Source of the DNA: Lishizhenia sp033720595
Lineage (GTDB): Bacteria > Bacteroidota > Bacteroidia > Flavobacteriales_D > Crocinitomicaceae
NCBI RefSeq assembly: GCF_033720595.1
Contig: NZ_JAWWCF010000089.1
Coordinates: 1 to 11,571 of the forward strand
Length of the DNA: 11,571 bases
Reading direction: 5' to 3'
Under the pieces are notes generated by a model, which saw nothing but the letters and a program-made list of their open reading frames with translations, made no database searches and was not told the DNA's origin. Each line of letters begins with the position of its first letter. The stretch's first letter is position 1. Positions 1 to 6,412 of this stretch are shown one piece after another. Position numbers and translations under genes: made by a program.

Positions 1-212
1 AGAGATTTTAACAATTCTAATTCTAGCCAATGGGAAATTACATTGTTGTGCAACTCTCCAAACAATACAACTTCTTGTTTTTGTAATGATTTAAGCATCT
101 TTTGGTAACTTATTTCCTTCCCTTTACCGTTGTATATCTTATAATTTTCTAGCTGCGCCAAACTGTTTAAAGCCAGTGTGAAAAGTGTTAGTAGTGTAAG
201 TATCGCTTTCAT
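1..212 (-). CDS. ChaN-like haem-binding family protein, secreted (5' part only)
   Basis: The gene starts at 212 on the minus strand and runs off the window edge, leaving 70 full codons. Residues 1-20 form a type I signal peptide: Lys at position 2, a Leu/Thr-rich hydrophobic core, and a likely cleavage after Leu-Ala-Gln. There is no lipobox Cys. Around residues 48-62 comes the segment VVLFGELHNNVISHWLELE, which matches the start of the ChaN/Tiki-type haem-binding fold; the GE-x-H-N-N motif is diagnostic. Family members are periplasmic or outer-membrane proteins linked to haem or iron handling. In Bacteroidota the function is mostly untested. A TAnnTTTG -7 box lies just upstream, so the transcript leader would be only about ten bases. 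The C-terminal majority is outside the window, so domain completeness cannot be judged. Confidence 0.8.
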   Translation of the reverse strand, partial: MKAILTLLTLFTLALNSLAQLENYKIYNGKGKEISYQKMLKSLQKQEVVLFGELHNNVISHWLELELLKS

Positions 213-225
213 GTTTTTTTTATTA

Positions 226-233
226 CAAATATA
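226..233 (-). promoter_or_regulatory. -7 promoter element for the ChaN-like gene
   Basis: On the minus strand this reads TATATTTG, an exact match to the Bacteroidota TAnnTTTG -7 box, 13 bases upstream of the start codon. No clear TTG is seen at the -33 position, so the promoter call rests on the -7 element and its position. Confidence 0.5.
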
Positions 234-335
234 AGAGAGCTATACGAATTCGCTAATACCTATTTATTGTGATATAATTTCGAGATAGGAACTAAAGATT
301 CGCCCTGTTTTCTTAGTCGTCTCGCATATATTGAG

Positions 336-343
336 TATTTTTG
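336..343 (+). promoter_or_regulatory. -7 promoter element for the ettA-pepD-DUF3820 operon
   Basis: TATTTTTG matches TAnnTTTG exactly and lies 19 bases before the ettA start, giving a leader of roughly 12-15 nt. A -33 TTG is not evident. It is divergent from the ChaN-like gene promoter within the same 150-bp intergenic region. Confidence 0.5.
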
Positions 344-362
344 ATGCGCTAAAAAACAAAGT

Positions 363-2051
363 ATGTCAGACGATAAAAAGATCATTTTTTCAATGGTTGG
401 GGTCAATAAGCAGACACCAGCTGGAAAACAAATTCTTAAAAATATTTATTTGTCCTTTTATTATGGGGCAAAGATTGGAATCATAGGTTTAAACGGTGCG
501 GGTAAATCTACTGTAATGAAGATTATTGCAGGTTTAGACAAGGCCTATACAGGTGATGTAGTTTGGAGTGATGGTTACTCTGTTGGTTACTTGCCACAGG
601 AACCAGAATTGGATCCAAACAAGACCGTGAAAGAAATCGTAATGGAAGGTGTACAAGAAACGGTAGATCTTTTAAAAGAATACGAAGAAATCAATAATTC
701 TTTCATGGATGAAGCAGTGTTGAATGATCCAGACAAAATGGATAAACTCATTGCGCGACAAGGTGAAGTGCAAGATAGAATTGATGCTGTTAACGCATGG
801 GATTTAGATGCACAATTAGATTTAGCGATGGATGCTTTACGTTGTCCTCCAGATGATCAGAAAATTGAAAACCTTTCAGGAGGGGAAAGACGTCGTGTTG
901 CCTTAACGCGTTTGTTGTTGAAGCAGCCTGATGTATTATTGCTGGATGAGCCTACTAACCACTTGGATGCTGAGTCTATTGACTGGTTAGAGCAACACTT
1001 ACAACAGTATAAAGGAACGGTAATCGCCGTAACCCACGATAGATATTTCTTAGATAACGTTGCTGGATGGATTCTAGAATTGGATAGAGGTGAAGGTATT
1101 CCTTGGAAAGGAAACTACTCTTCTTGGTTAGAGCAAAAAGGTAAGCGTTTAAAAGAAGAAGAGAAACAAGAGTCTAAACGTCAGAAGATTTTAGCGCGTG
1201 AGTTAGAATGGGTAAAAATGAACCCGAAAGGACGTCATGCTAAGAATAAAGCGCGTTTATCGAACTACGATAAGATGATGAGTCAAGACATTAAGGAGAA
1301 GGAGTTGACTTTAGAACTTCCTATTCCTAATGGACCACGTTTGGGTAGTAATGTAATTGATGCAGAAGGTGTAGCCAAAGCATTTGGAGACAAATTATTG
1401 TACGATAACTTAAACTTCTCATTGCCTCCAGCAGGTATCGTTGGGGTTATCGGACCAAACGGTGCGGGTAAAACTACCATCTTTAAAATGATCATGGATG
1501 AATTGCAACCAGATGCTGGTTCTTTCAACATAGGTGAAACGGTAGAGATAGGATATGTAGACCAGACGCATAAAGATTTAGATCCAGAAAAATCAATTTT
1601 TGAGGTAGTTTCTGGTGGTACAGAACACATAGAAATAGGTTCTCAAAAGATGAACGCTAGAGCGTACATTTCTAAGTTTGGTTTCTCAGGAGCTGATCAG
1701 AGTAAGAAAGTTGGAGTGTTATCAGGTGGTGAAAGAAACCGTTTGCACTTGGCAATGACCATGAAGACGGAAGCAAACGTGTTGTTACTGGATGAGCCTA
1801 CCAATGATATTGATGTGAATACCTTGAGAGCATTAGAGGAAGGGATTATGAATTTTGCGGGATGTGCCGTTGTGATTTCTCACGACAGATGGTTCTTAGA
1901 TAGAATTTGTACACACATCTTAGCTTTCGAAGGAGATTCTGAAGTTTACTGGTTCGAAGGTACTTACTCTGACTACGAAGAGAACAAGAAAAAGCGTTTG
2001 GGAGATACTTCTCCAAAACGTGTGAAATACAGAAAATTGACAAAAAACTAG
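363..2051 (+). CDS. ettA: Energy-dependent translational throttle protein EttA (ABC-F ATPase)
   Basis: This is a cytoplasmic ABC-F protein with two ATPase cassettes and no membrane segment. In E. coli, EttA binds the ribosomal E site and gates entry into elongation according to ATP/ADP balance. Visible motifs: Walker A GLNGAGKST at 42-50, signature LSGGERRR at 171-178, Walker B LLLDEPTNHLD at 192-202, and His-switch THDR at 224-227. The second cassette has GPNGAGKTT at 364-372, LSGGERNR at 453-460, LLLDEPTNDID at 474-484, and SHDR at 506-509. The charged linker at about 245-325 corresponds to the P-site tRNA interaction motif, and a helical arm insertion lies near 95-140. Its 562 residues compare with about 555 in E. 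coli, and the N-terminus aligns with the family start. The C-terminal KYRKL-type tail is also EttA-like. pepD follows after 31 bases, probably co-transcribed. Confidence 0.95.
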   Translation: MSDDKKIIFSMVGVNKQTPAGKQILKNIYLSFYYGAKIGIIGLNGAGKSTVMKIIAGLDKAYTGDVVWSDGYSVGYLPQEPELDPNKTVKEIVMEGVQETVDLLKEYEEINNSFMDEAVLNDPDKMDKLIARQGEVQDRIDAVNAWDLDAQLDLAMDALRCPPDDQKIENLSGGERRRVALTRLLLKQPDVLLLDEPTNHLDAESIDWLEQHLQQYKGTVIAVTHDRYFLDNVAGWILELDRGEGIPWKGNYSSWLEQKGKRLKEEEKQESKRQKILARELEWVKMNPKGRHAKNKARLSNYDKMMSQDIKEKELTLELPIPNGPRLGSNVIDAEGVAKAFGDKLLYDNLNFSLPPAGIVGVIGPNGAGKTTIFKMIMDELQPDAGSFNIGETVEIGYVDQTHKDLDPEKSIFEVVSGGTEHIEIGSQKMNARAYISKFGFSGADQSKKVGVLSGGERNRLHLAMTMKTEANVLLLDEPTNDIDVNTLRALEEGIMNFAGCAVVISHDRWFLDRICTHILAFEGDSEVYWFEGTYSDYEENKKKRLGDTSPKRVKYRKLTKN

Positions 2052-2082
2052 AACACACATTCATTCTTTAAATACAGAACAA

Positions 2083-3528
2083 ATGAGCGTAAGAGATTTA
2101 GAACCAAAAGCGATGTGGAATAATTTTGCAGATTTAAATGCCGTTCCGCGTCCATCAAAAAAAGAAGAGAAAGTTATCCAATTCATGGTTGATTTCGGTA
2201 AGAAATTAGGATTGGAAACGAAAACAGATAAAATAGGTAATATCATCATAAAAAAGCCTGCAACTCCAGGTATGGAAGATAGACAAACCATCATCATGCA
2301 GAGTCACGTTGACATGGTGCACCAAAAGAACTCTGACAAAGTTTTTGATTTTGATACACAAGGTATTGAAATGAAAATTGAAGGAGACTGGGTAAAAGCA
2401 GAAGGTACTACGTTGGGAGCTGATAACGGTATTGGTGTTGCTTCTATAATGGCGATATTGGAATCTACAGATATTGCACACCCTGCAATTGAAGCAATGT
2501 TTACTGTAGATGAAGAAACAGGTATGACTGGAGCTATGGAGTTAGATCCTTCTAATTTCACCGGAACTATTCTTTTGAACTTAGATACTGAAGATGATGA
2601 TGAATTAAGCATTGGTTGTGCAGGAGGTATTGATACGAATACATCTTATGTGTACGAATCAATCTCTACTCCGGCCGGGTCTAAAGCTTACAGAATCGAA
2701 TTGAGAGGTTTGATGGGAGGTCACTCTGGTATGGATATCGATCAAGGTAGAGCGAATGCAAATAAATTAATGAATAGGTTGATGTACGATTCTCCTGTGA
2801 AATTAAATATTGCAAGCATAGATGGTGGTAGTTTGAGAAATGCTATACCTAGAGAATCTACAGTGGTTTTAACGATAGCTGAAATGGATGCTGAAGCATT
2901 CGAAAGCTACTTTGAAATGAAAACGGAAGCATTGGCTGAAGAGTTTGCGAGTATTGAAAAAGATATGAAGTTTTCAATCGCTGCTACAGATTTACCAACA
3001 GAAGTTGTTTCTGGTGCTGATACTACAAAGATTTTGCAAGCGGTACATGCAACGCATAATGGAGTTTTCAGAATGAGTCCGGATATTGAAGGTTTGGTTG
3101 AAACTTCTTCTTCTTTAGCTAGAGTTATTGTGAATGGTGGTAAGTTCATCACGCAGTCATTGCAACGTAGCTCAGTTGAATCTACAAAATGGGAAGTTGC
3201 AAACACGATTAAGTCTACGTATGAGTTATTAGGGGCAGAAGTTGTTCAGTCTGGAGACTACCCAGGATGGCAACCTAATCCAAACTCTAAGATATTAAAG
3301 ACTATGGAGCAGTTGTACAAAGATATGTTTAACGAAGCTCCTCAAGTGAAAGCTTGTCATGCAGGGTTGGAATGTGGTATTTTGGGCAAACATTTGCCAA
3401 ACACAGATATGATTTCTTTTGGACCGACAATTAGACAACCTCACTCACCAGATGAGCGTGTATCTATTTCATCTGTTCAAAAATTCTGGGGATACTTAAT
3501 TGAAACCTTGAAGAATATTCCAGCCTAA
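2083..3528 (+). CDS. pepD: Xaa-His dipeptidase (aminoacyl-histidine dipeptidase, peptidase family M20C)
   Basis: This is a cytosolic di-zinc metallopeptidase that cleaves dipeptides such as carnosine (beta-Ala-His) and other Xaa-His peptides. Its 481 residues match the usual PepD length. The metal and catalytic residues can be placed by motif: H75 and D77 in SHVDMV, D114 in GADNGIG, E144-E145 in DEETG, D168 in NLDTED, and H454 in PHSPDE. These keep an almost constant offset from the residues known in Vibrio alginolyticus PepD. GGHSGMDI at 212-219 and HAGLECGI at 426-433 are further conserved M20C segments; the lid/dimerisation domain lies roughly between them. There is no signal peptide. It sits 31 bases after ettA, with no terminator between, and its TAA stop overlaps the ATG of the next gene. 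All expected active-site residues are present. Confidence 0.95.
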   Translation: MSVRDLEPKAMWNNFADLNAVPRPSKKEEKVIQFMVDFGKKLGLETKTDKIGNIIIKKPATPGMEDRQTIIMQSHVDMVHQKNSDKVFDFDTQGIEMKIEGDWVKAEGTTLGADNGIGVASIMAILESTDIAHPAIEAMFTVDEETGMTGAMELDPSNFTGTILLNLDTEDDDELSIGCAGGIDTNTSYVYESISTPAGSKAYRIELRGLMGGHSGMDIDQGRANANKLMNRLMYDSPVKLNIASIDGGSLRNAIPRESTVVLTIAEMDAEAFESYFEMKTEALAEEFASIEKDMKFSIAATDLPTEVVSGADTTKILQAVHATHNGVFRMSPDIEGLVETSSSLARVIVNGGKFITQSLQRSSVESTKWEVANTIKSTYELLGAEVVQSGDYPGWQPNPNSKILKTMEQLYKDMFNEAPQVKACHAGLECGILGKHLPNTDMISFGPTIRQPHSPDERVSISSVQKFWGYLIETLKNIPA

Positions 3529-3749
3529 TGTTAGCTGATAATAGAGCTGAATTATTGAAATTAGCAAATATGAAAATGCCCTTTGGTAAATACCAAGGGC
3601 GTTTTTTAGTTGATTTGCCAGAGCCTTACCTTGTGTGGTATAGAAACAAAGGTTTTCCCAAGGGGAAATTAGGTGAGCAATTGCAGATCATGTATGATAT
3701 TAAAGTGAATGGTTTGGAAGATTTAATTCGACCATTAGTAAGGAGGTAA
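3528..3749 (+). CDS. DUF3820 family protein (putative quorum-sensing-regulated virulence factor-like)
   Basis: This 73-residue cytoplasmic protein carries the DUF3820 signature: MPFGKYQGRFLVDLPEPYLVW at about 17-37, then GFPKGKLGEQL at 42-52. It is full length for the family, which Pfam associates with a Pseudomonas quorum-regulated protein; the molecular role is unknown. Its ATG overlaps the pepD TAA by one base (TAATG), an arrangement typical of translational coupling, so it is the third gene of the ettA operon. Its own stop codon lies inside the 5' arm of the operon's terminator hairpin. The link with pepD is positional only; I do not infer a shared pathway. Confidence 0.85.
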   Translation: MLADNRAELLKLANMKMPFGKYQGRFLVDLPEPYLVWYRNKGFPKGKLGEQLQIMYDIKVNGLEDLIRPLVRR

Positions 3750-3768
3750 GTGATTACCTCCTTTTTTT
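3740..3768 (+). terminator. Intrinsic terminator of the ettA-pepD-DUF3820 operon
   Basis: AAGGAGGTAA (3740-3749), loop GTGA, and TTACCTCCTT (3754-3763) form a perfect 10-bp stem that runs into a T tract ending at 3768. The DUF3820 stop codon is the last three bases of the left arm. On the minus strand the hairpin is not followed by a T tract, so it should serve the plus strand only. Confidence 0.88.
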
Positions 3769-3769
3769 A

Positions 3770-4846
3770 TTAGCTCGCTTTTCTACGATCGTTTATATTT
3801 TGCAAGGGTTTTAAGCCTGCTTTAATATGTTTCCATTTTGTGGGGTGCTTATCTAGGTAGTAAGCAATTCTGCTTGCATTTTTCTTAACGGCGTCAGTAA
3901 TTGCTGGTGGACTAACTGGAGGTTCTAAATGTGCAGCAACATTCTTCCCTGTAATTTTGAGTCCGGCCATTAAACACTTCTTAGCACTTTCTTCGTAGCT
4001 ATCTAAAATTTCAAGCGCTCTATCTTTTACCAATTCTTCTTCCGTATTCAAGTTGATATTGGTTAGATAGATAGCTTCTAGGATTAAGGAATTGCTTCCG
4101 AAATTCAAATTGTAAGCAATATCAATCGCTTCTTCAACAACAGTGTTTAGTTTTTCTGTGTTTAATTTTAATTCAGAAAGCTGCTCAACAAAGTCATTTT
4201 CTACATGTATAGATAATTGTAGTGCTTTACTTTTTTCAGCAACTATGCTACTGATCAATTGAGCAATGAAATCGCGCTGTAAGCTCTTCAATTCTTCCAC
4301 TTCTAATTGCGTACGCTTATTTTGATCTTTTAACGCATGCTGTACTTGTGTGAATTGTTTCAAGGTTTTAGCTTCATCTACAATACGGTTATAGTCGAAT
4401 AAAAATCCTTGGTATAACAGCGTAGAGATGATATCCTTTTCAGAAGCGTGAATACTTTCAAAATCGTTCACATGATTATAGAGGTTGAATTTGTGTGGAA
4501 ATTCAATAAAGATCAAGTCCTTAAAACTGTCGTTGGCAGAATTAAAAGCTAAACAGAGGGTTCTGTTTTCGCGTTCGGAAGATAAATCTAACTGTGTAAG
4601 TTCAGGTTTAAAGCGTGTTTCCTCGAAGCCTACAGGTAGCCATCGGGTATTGCTTTTTGACTTTCGGTAATTCTGAAACTTAACGCGGTCACTTTCTTCT
4701 AAAACAATATTGTTGTGAAAGTCACTAATAATCATGGATTTACTTTCATTTACATACACCCCCTTAATAGAGGTTGCCATGGGGAGCATCTCTTTTGCTT
4801 TATTCATAAGGAATAAAATAGGGTGATATGTAGCGGAAAGCCTCAT
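3770..4846 (-). CDS. Uncharacterised 358-residue protein, possible DNA-binding regulator
   Basis: I do not recognise the family. The protein is soluble, with no signal peptide or membrane segment. Residues 1-150 look like a mixed alpha/beta region. Residues 155-195 are charged and helical, a possible coiled coil. Residues 215-262 (around LNTVVEEAIDIA) faintly recall the helical lid of sigma-54 activators, but no Walker motifs exist, so this is not an ATPase of that type. Residues 285-340 (GLKITGKNVAAHL, then SPPAITDAVKKNASRI) read like a helix-turn-helix with a recognition helix, followed by a basic C-terminus. ATG at 4846 is used, but M15 and M23 are alternatives; the first would leave only a very short leader below the -7 box. 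Paired inverted repeats in the promoter fit an autoregulated DNA-binding protein. The gene is monocistronic as far as visible and converges on the DUF3820 gene. Function is inferred only. Confidence 0.8.
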   Translation of the reverse strand: MRLSATYHPILFLMNKAKEMLPMATSIKGVYVNESKSMIISDFHNNIVLEESDRVKFQNYRKSKSNTRWLPVGFEETRFKPELTQLDLSSERENRTLCLAFNSANDSFKDLIFIEFPHKFNLYNHVNDFESIHASEKDIISTLLYQGFLFDYNRIVDEAKTLKQFTQVQHALKDQNKRTQLEVEELKSLQRDFIAQLISSIVAEKSKALQLSIHVENDFVEQLSELKLNTEKLNTVVEEAIDIAYNLNFGSNSLILEAIYLTNINLNTEEELVKDRALEILDSYEESAKKCLMAGLKITGKNVAAHLEPPVSPPAITDAVKKNASRIAYYLDKHPTKWKHIKAGLKPLQNINDRRKAS

Positions 4847-4854
4847 TTCTTAAG

Positions 4855-4888
4855 CAAAGATATTAAGAAAACTTAATTTTTTAGCAAA
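4855..4888 (-). promoter_or_regulatory. Promoter of the 358-residue protein gene
   Basis: On the minus strand, TTTG (4888-4885) is followed after 22 bases by TATCTTTG (4862-4855), an exact TAnnTTTG -7 box. The spacer is slightly longer than the usual 19-21. The -7 box ends 8 bases before the start codon, so the transcript would be nearly leaderless if ATG 4846 is used. Confidence 0.6.
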
Positions 4889-4911
4889 TATTATTAAGTA
4901 AGCTTAATAAT
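4862..4911. promoter_or_regulatory. Paired inverted-repeat operators ATTAAG-N4-CTTAAT
   Basis: Repeat 1 is ATTAAG-AAAA-CTTAAT (4862-4877), which fills part of the -33/-7 spacer of the minus-strand promoter and touches the -7 box. Repeat 2 is ATTATTAAG-TAAG-CTTAATAAT (4890-4911), with perfect 9-bp arms, directly upstream of the -33 TTTG. The centres are 31 bp apart, about three helical turns, so two dimers could bind the same DNA face. Further half-sites lie at 4849-4854 (CTTAAG), 4913-4919 (ATTAAAG) and 4934-4939 (CTTAAT). Operator function is inferred from symmetry, spacing and position. Confidence 0.55.
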
Positions 4912-5000
4912 TATTAAAGATAGATTATTCTAGCTTAATTTCTAAATAATCAGCCTAAAACCTTAGTTTATTTGTGGTGTAGATTAAAAATTCCATCGCC

Positions 5001-5405
5001 ATGATTAGTATTAGTTTAGACCAAGAAGTTAGAAATGAAGTTAAATTATTAAGTGTTGAATTAAAAACCTTAAGCTTAAAGTGTATAGGTACGCTTTATT
5101 TATTATTGATGAGCGTGAAGAATTTCGTACTCGAGTACATCGATAGTTTGAATGATTTTAGGTGGAGTAATATTCAGAAATGGGGTTTTGTAAATGTGTT
5201 AATTGAAAGAGCGTACAAGTTCTTTGGATTGGAAGATGCTGAGAAAAGAGCACGTGTAAAAGCTAAAATAAAAAGAGGAGTTAAGCGTACTTTTAAAAAG
5301 GTGTTGAAAGTGTTTTTATTCCCTTTAGTACTAGTGTTTTACATAATTTCAGTTCCTTTTGAGAAAAAAAATGAGAAAAATGTAAAAAACTGTTACAAGG
5401 TTTAG
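5001..5405 (+). CDS. Hypothetical small basic protein with one C-terminal membrane segment
   Basis: This 134-residue ORF has no family I recognise. Residues 25-45 are moderately hydrophobic. Residues 82-101 are strongly basic (KRARVKAKIKRGVKRTFKK), and residues 103-119 (VFLFPLVLVFYIISVPF) form a likely single transmembrane helix followed by a short charged tail. Basic residues before the helix suggest that the N-terminal part stays in the cytoplasm. It starts 154 bases from the divergent 358-residue gene and shares its repeat-rich intergenic region. A degenerate -7 box (TTTATTTG, 4967-4974) lies 26 bases upstream. Being an orphan with AT-rich codon use, it is less certain than its neighbours, but the coherent domain layout supports a real gene. 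Confidence 0.55.
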   Translation: MISISLDQEVRNEVKLLSVELKTLSLKCIGTLYLLLMSVKNFVLEYIDSLNDFRWSNIQKWGFVNVLIERAYKFFGLEDAEKRARVKAKIKRGVKRTFKKVLKVFLFPLVLVFYIISVPFEKKNEKNVKNCYKV

Positions 5406-5543
5406 ATTTCTGTTTTTCAATATGTTACATTGTTTTCTTTAAAGTTGTCATAGAATAATTTGTGTTAAAAATGTAAATTTTCCAACTTTTTTTGAAACTT
5501 CTCCTAACACCGTGTCGTACACTGAGTTATAAAATTTGACAAA

Positions 5544-5741
5544 ATGATATTAACTGAAAATAAAGTAGGAATGAATACTGTGAATGTTGCTAAGAAAAAA
5601 TTGGAAATGCACTACGCAAAAGGAGTAAAGAGCGAATTAAGCATTTTCGAAGTTGCTAATTTAATGGACCTTATCTCAAACAAAGAAGCGGTAGAGCAAA
5701 TGGAAAGGCGCTCAATATTCTTTGGGTTCTCCAAAAATTAA
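5544..5741 (+). CDS. Hypothetical 65-residue protein
   Basis: This is a short ORF with no recognised family. The predicted product is mostly helical (roughly 10-25 and 31-55), charged and soluble, with no signal peptide, no Cys and no metal motif. In-frame alternative starts exist at M10 and M22. No exact TAnnTTTG box precedes it; the closest is the AT-rich stretch TATAAAATTTG at 5528-5538, with wrong internal spacing. It lies between the basic membrane ORF and the XRE regulator, all on the plus strand, with 138 and 263 bases of non-coding DNA on either side. It could be a real small gene or a chance ORF in AT-rich DNA; conservation would decide. Confidence 0.4.
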   Translation: MILTENKVGMNTVNVAKKKLEMHYAKGVKSELSIFEVANLMDLISNKEAVEQMERRSIFFGFSKN

Positions 5742-5913
5742 TAAATGCTCTTCTAAAAAATAATGATCCAAATGTAATCACGTTCTGTGATGTAAATACA
5801 TGTCTTAATTCCAGGTGTGTATAAAATTCTATTTAAACGTTTTATTCTAAAGGGTATAGAAGGTGTTTATTAGCGTTCTGTATTGAAAGTGGCATATGCT
5901 ATTTTAGCTTGTG

Positions 5914-5925
5914 TTACAATTGTAA
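5914..5925. promoter_or_regulatory. TTAC-N4-GTAA palindrome upstream of the XRE gene
   Basis: TTACAATTGTAA is a perfect 12-bp palindrome, 79 bases before the XRE -7 box. It is one of four exact TTAC-N4-GTAA sites in the window, all intergenic. A one-mismatch copy, TTATTTTTGTAA, follows at 5948-5959. It is a candidate operator, probably for a helix-turn-helix dimer. The rest of the 263-base gap (5742-6004) shows only weak repeats. Confidence 0.45.
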
Positions 5926-5968
5926 TTATTTAAGGCTTGCCTTTTTGTTATTTTTGTAAATCTATATG

Positions 5969-6000
5969 TTTGTGATATTTGTAATTCTTAATTACATTTG
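5969..6000 (+). promoter_or_regulatory. Promoter of the XRE regulator with embedded inverted repeat
   Basis: TTTG (5969-5972), 20 bases, then TACATTTG (5993-6000) is an exact Bacteroidota -33/-7 pair. Transcription would start at about 6004-6006, at the ATG of the regulator, giving a leaderless message. An inverted repeat TGTAATT-CTT-AATTACA (5980-5996) lies in the spacer and overlaps the -7 box, a natural position for autorepression. The -7 box also lies in TTACATTTGTTA (5992-6003), one base off the TTAC-N4-GTAA consensus. Confidence 0.65.
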
Positions 6001-6004
6001 TTAC

Positions 6005-6412
6005 ATGAGTATACAAGACCGTTTAAAAATGATTATGAAGATGAACAATTTGAATGCAAGCTCCTTTGCAGACAAAGTAGGTGTTCAGCGATCTAGTGTA
6101 TCGCATATCCTGAGTGGTAGAAATAAACCTAGTCTTGATTTTATTCAGAAAACCTTAAATACCTTCCCAAGGGTGAGTGGTGATTGGCTAGTTAGCGGTA
6201 AGCAACCTAGTAAAGAGCCGGCTGCTCAGGTCAACAATGCTAGCGGTCCAAAGGTTGAACCTAAAAACGAACAAGTAAGTGCAATAAATCCTGCACAAGC
6301 ACCTCAAAGTTTAGCCCAAAAAAATACCGCCTCGCAAAAGACGGTAGAAAAAATCGTTTATTTCTATACGGATGGTACTTTCAAAGAGTATACTTCTTCT
6401 AGTGAAGAATAA
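6005..6412 (+). CDS. XRE-family helix-turn-helix transcriptional regulator
   Basis: This 135-residue protein has an N-terminal Cro/CI-type helix-turn-helix at about 3-62. SFADKVG (20-26) is the first helix, VQRSSVSHILSGRNKPS (27-43) contains the recognition helix, and the WLVSGK segment closes the domain. A Pro/Ala/Gln/Asn-rich linker (67-112) leads to a conserved-looking C-terminal strand segment, KTVEKIVYFYTDGTFKEY (112-129), often seen in Bacteroidota XRE proteins and possibly used for dimerisation. An in-frame ATG at 5966 would add 13 hydrophobic residues; I reject it because it lies at the -33 element of a near-perfect promoter and the family starts at MSIQ. The promoter contains an inverted repeat, so autoregulation is likely. 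The gene's 3' end overlaps mnmA by 14 bases, tail to tail. Targets are unknown; the TTAC-N4-GTAA sites nearby are candidates. Confidence 0.88.
   Translation: MSIQDRLKMIMKMNNLNASSFADKVGVQRSSVSHILSGRNKPSLDFIQKTLNTFPRVSGDWLVSGKQPSKEPAAQVNNASGPKVEPKNEQVSAINPAQAPQSLAQKNTASQKTVEKIVYFYTDGTFKEYTSSSEE
6394..6409. repeat. Short inverted repeat at the XRE/mnmA convergent overlap
   Basis: TTCTTC-TAGT-GAAGAA (6-bp arms) lies across both stop codons of the overlapping convergent genes. Neither strand has a T tract after it, so it is at best a weak or factor-assisted termination or mRNA 3'-end structure. Confidence 0.35.

Noticed and set aside
1283..1630. Open frame antisense to ettA
   Set aside because: It lies wholly within a clearly coding gene on the other strand and its translation has no recognisable domain. 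The same applies to the antisense frames inside pepD (2206-3206), the frames opposite NDH-2 (10089-11339), and those at 8782-8970 and 9543-9758.
4160..4846. Sigma-54 activator reading of the 358-residue protein
   Set aside because: A short helical segment is reminiscent of the activator lid, but there is no Walker A, Walker B or GAFTGA motif, so the assignment is not supportable.
5777..5791. ATCAC-GTTCT-GTGAT inverted repeat resembling a CRP site
   Set aside because: The half-sites are in the opposite order to the CRP consensus, the arms are only 5 bp, and no matching copy or promoter context was found.
5966..6004. Longer start for the XRE regulator
   Set aside because: The extra 13 residues are hydrophobic and not family-like, and the ATG lies just before the -33 element of a strong promoter whose start site is at 6005.
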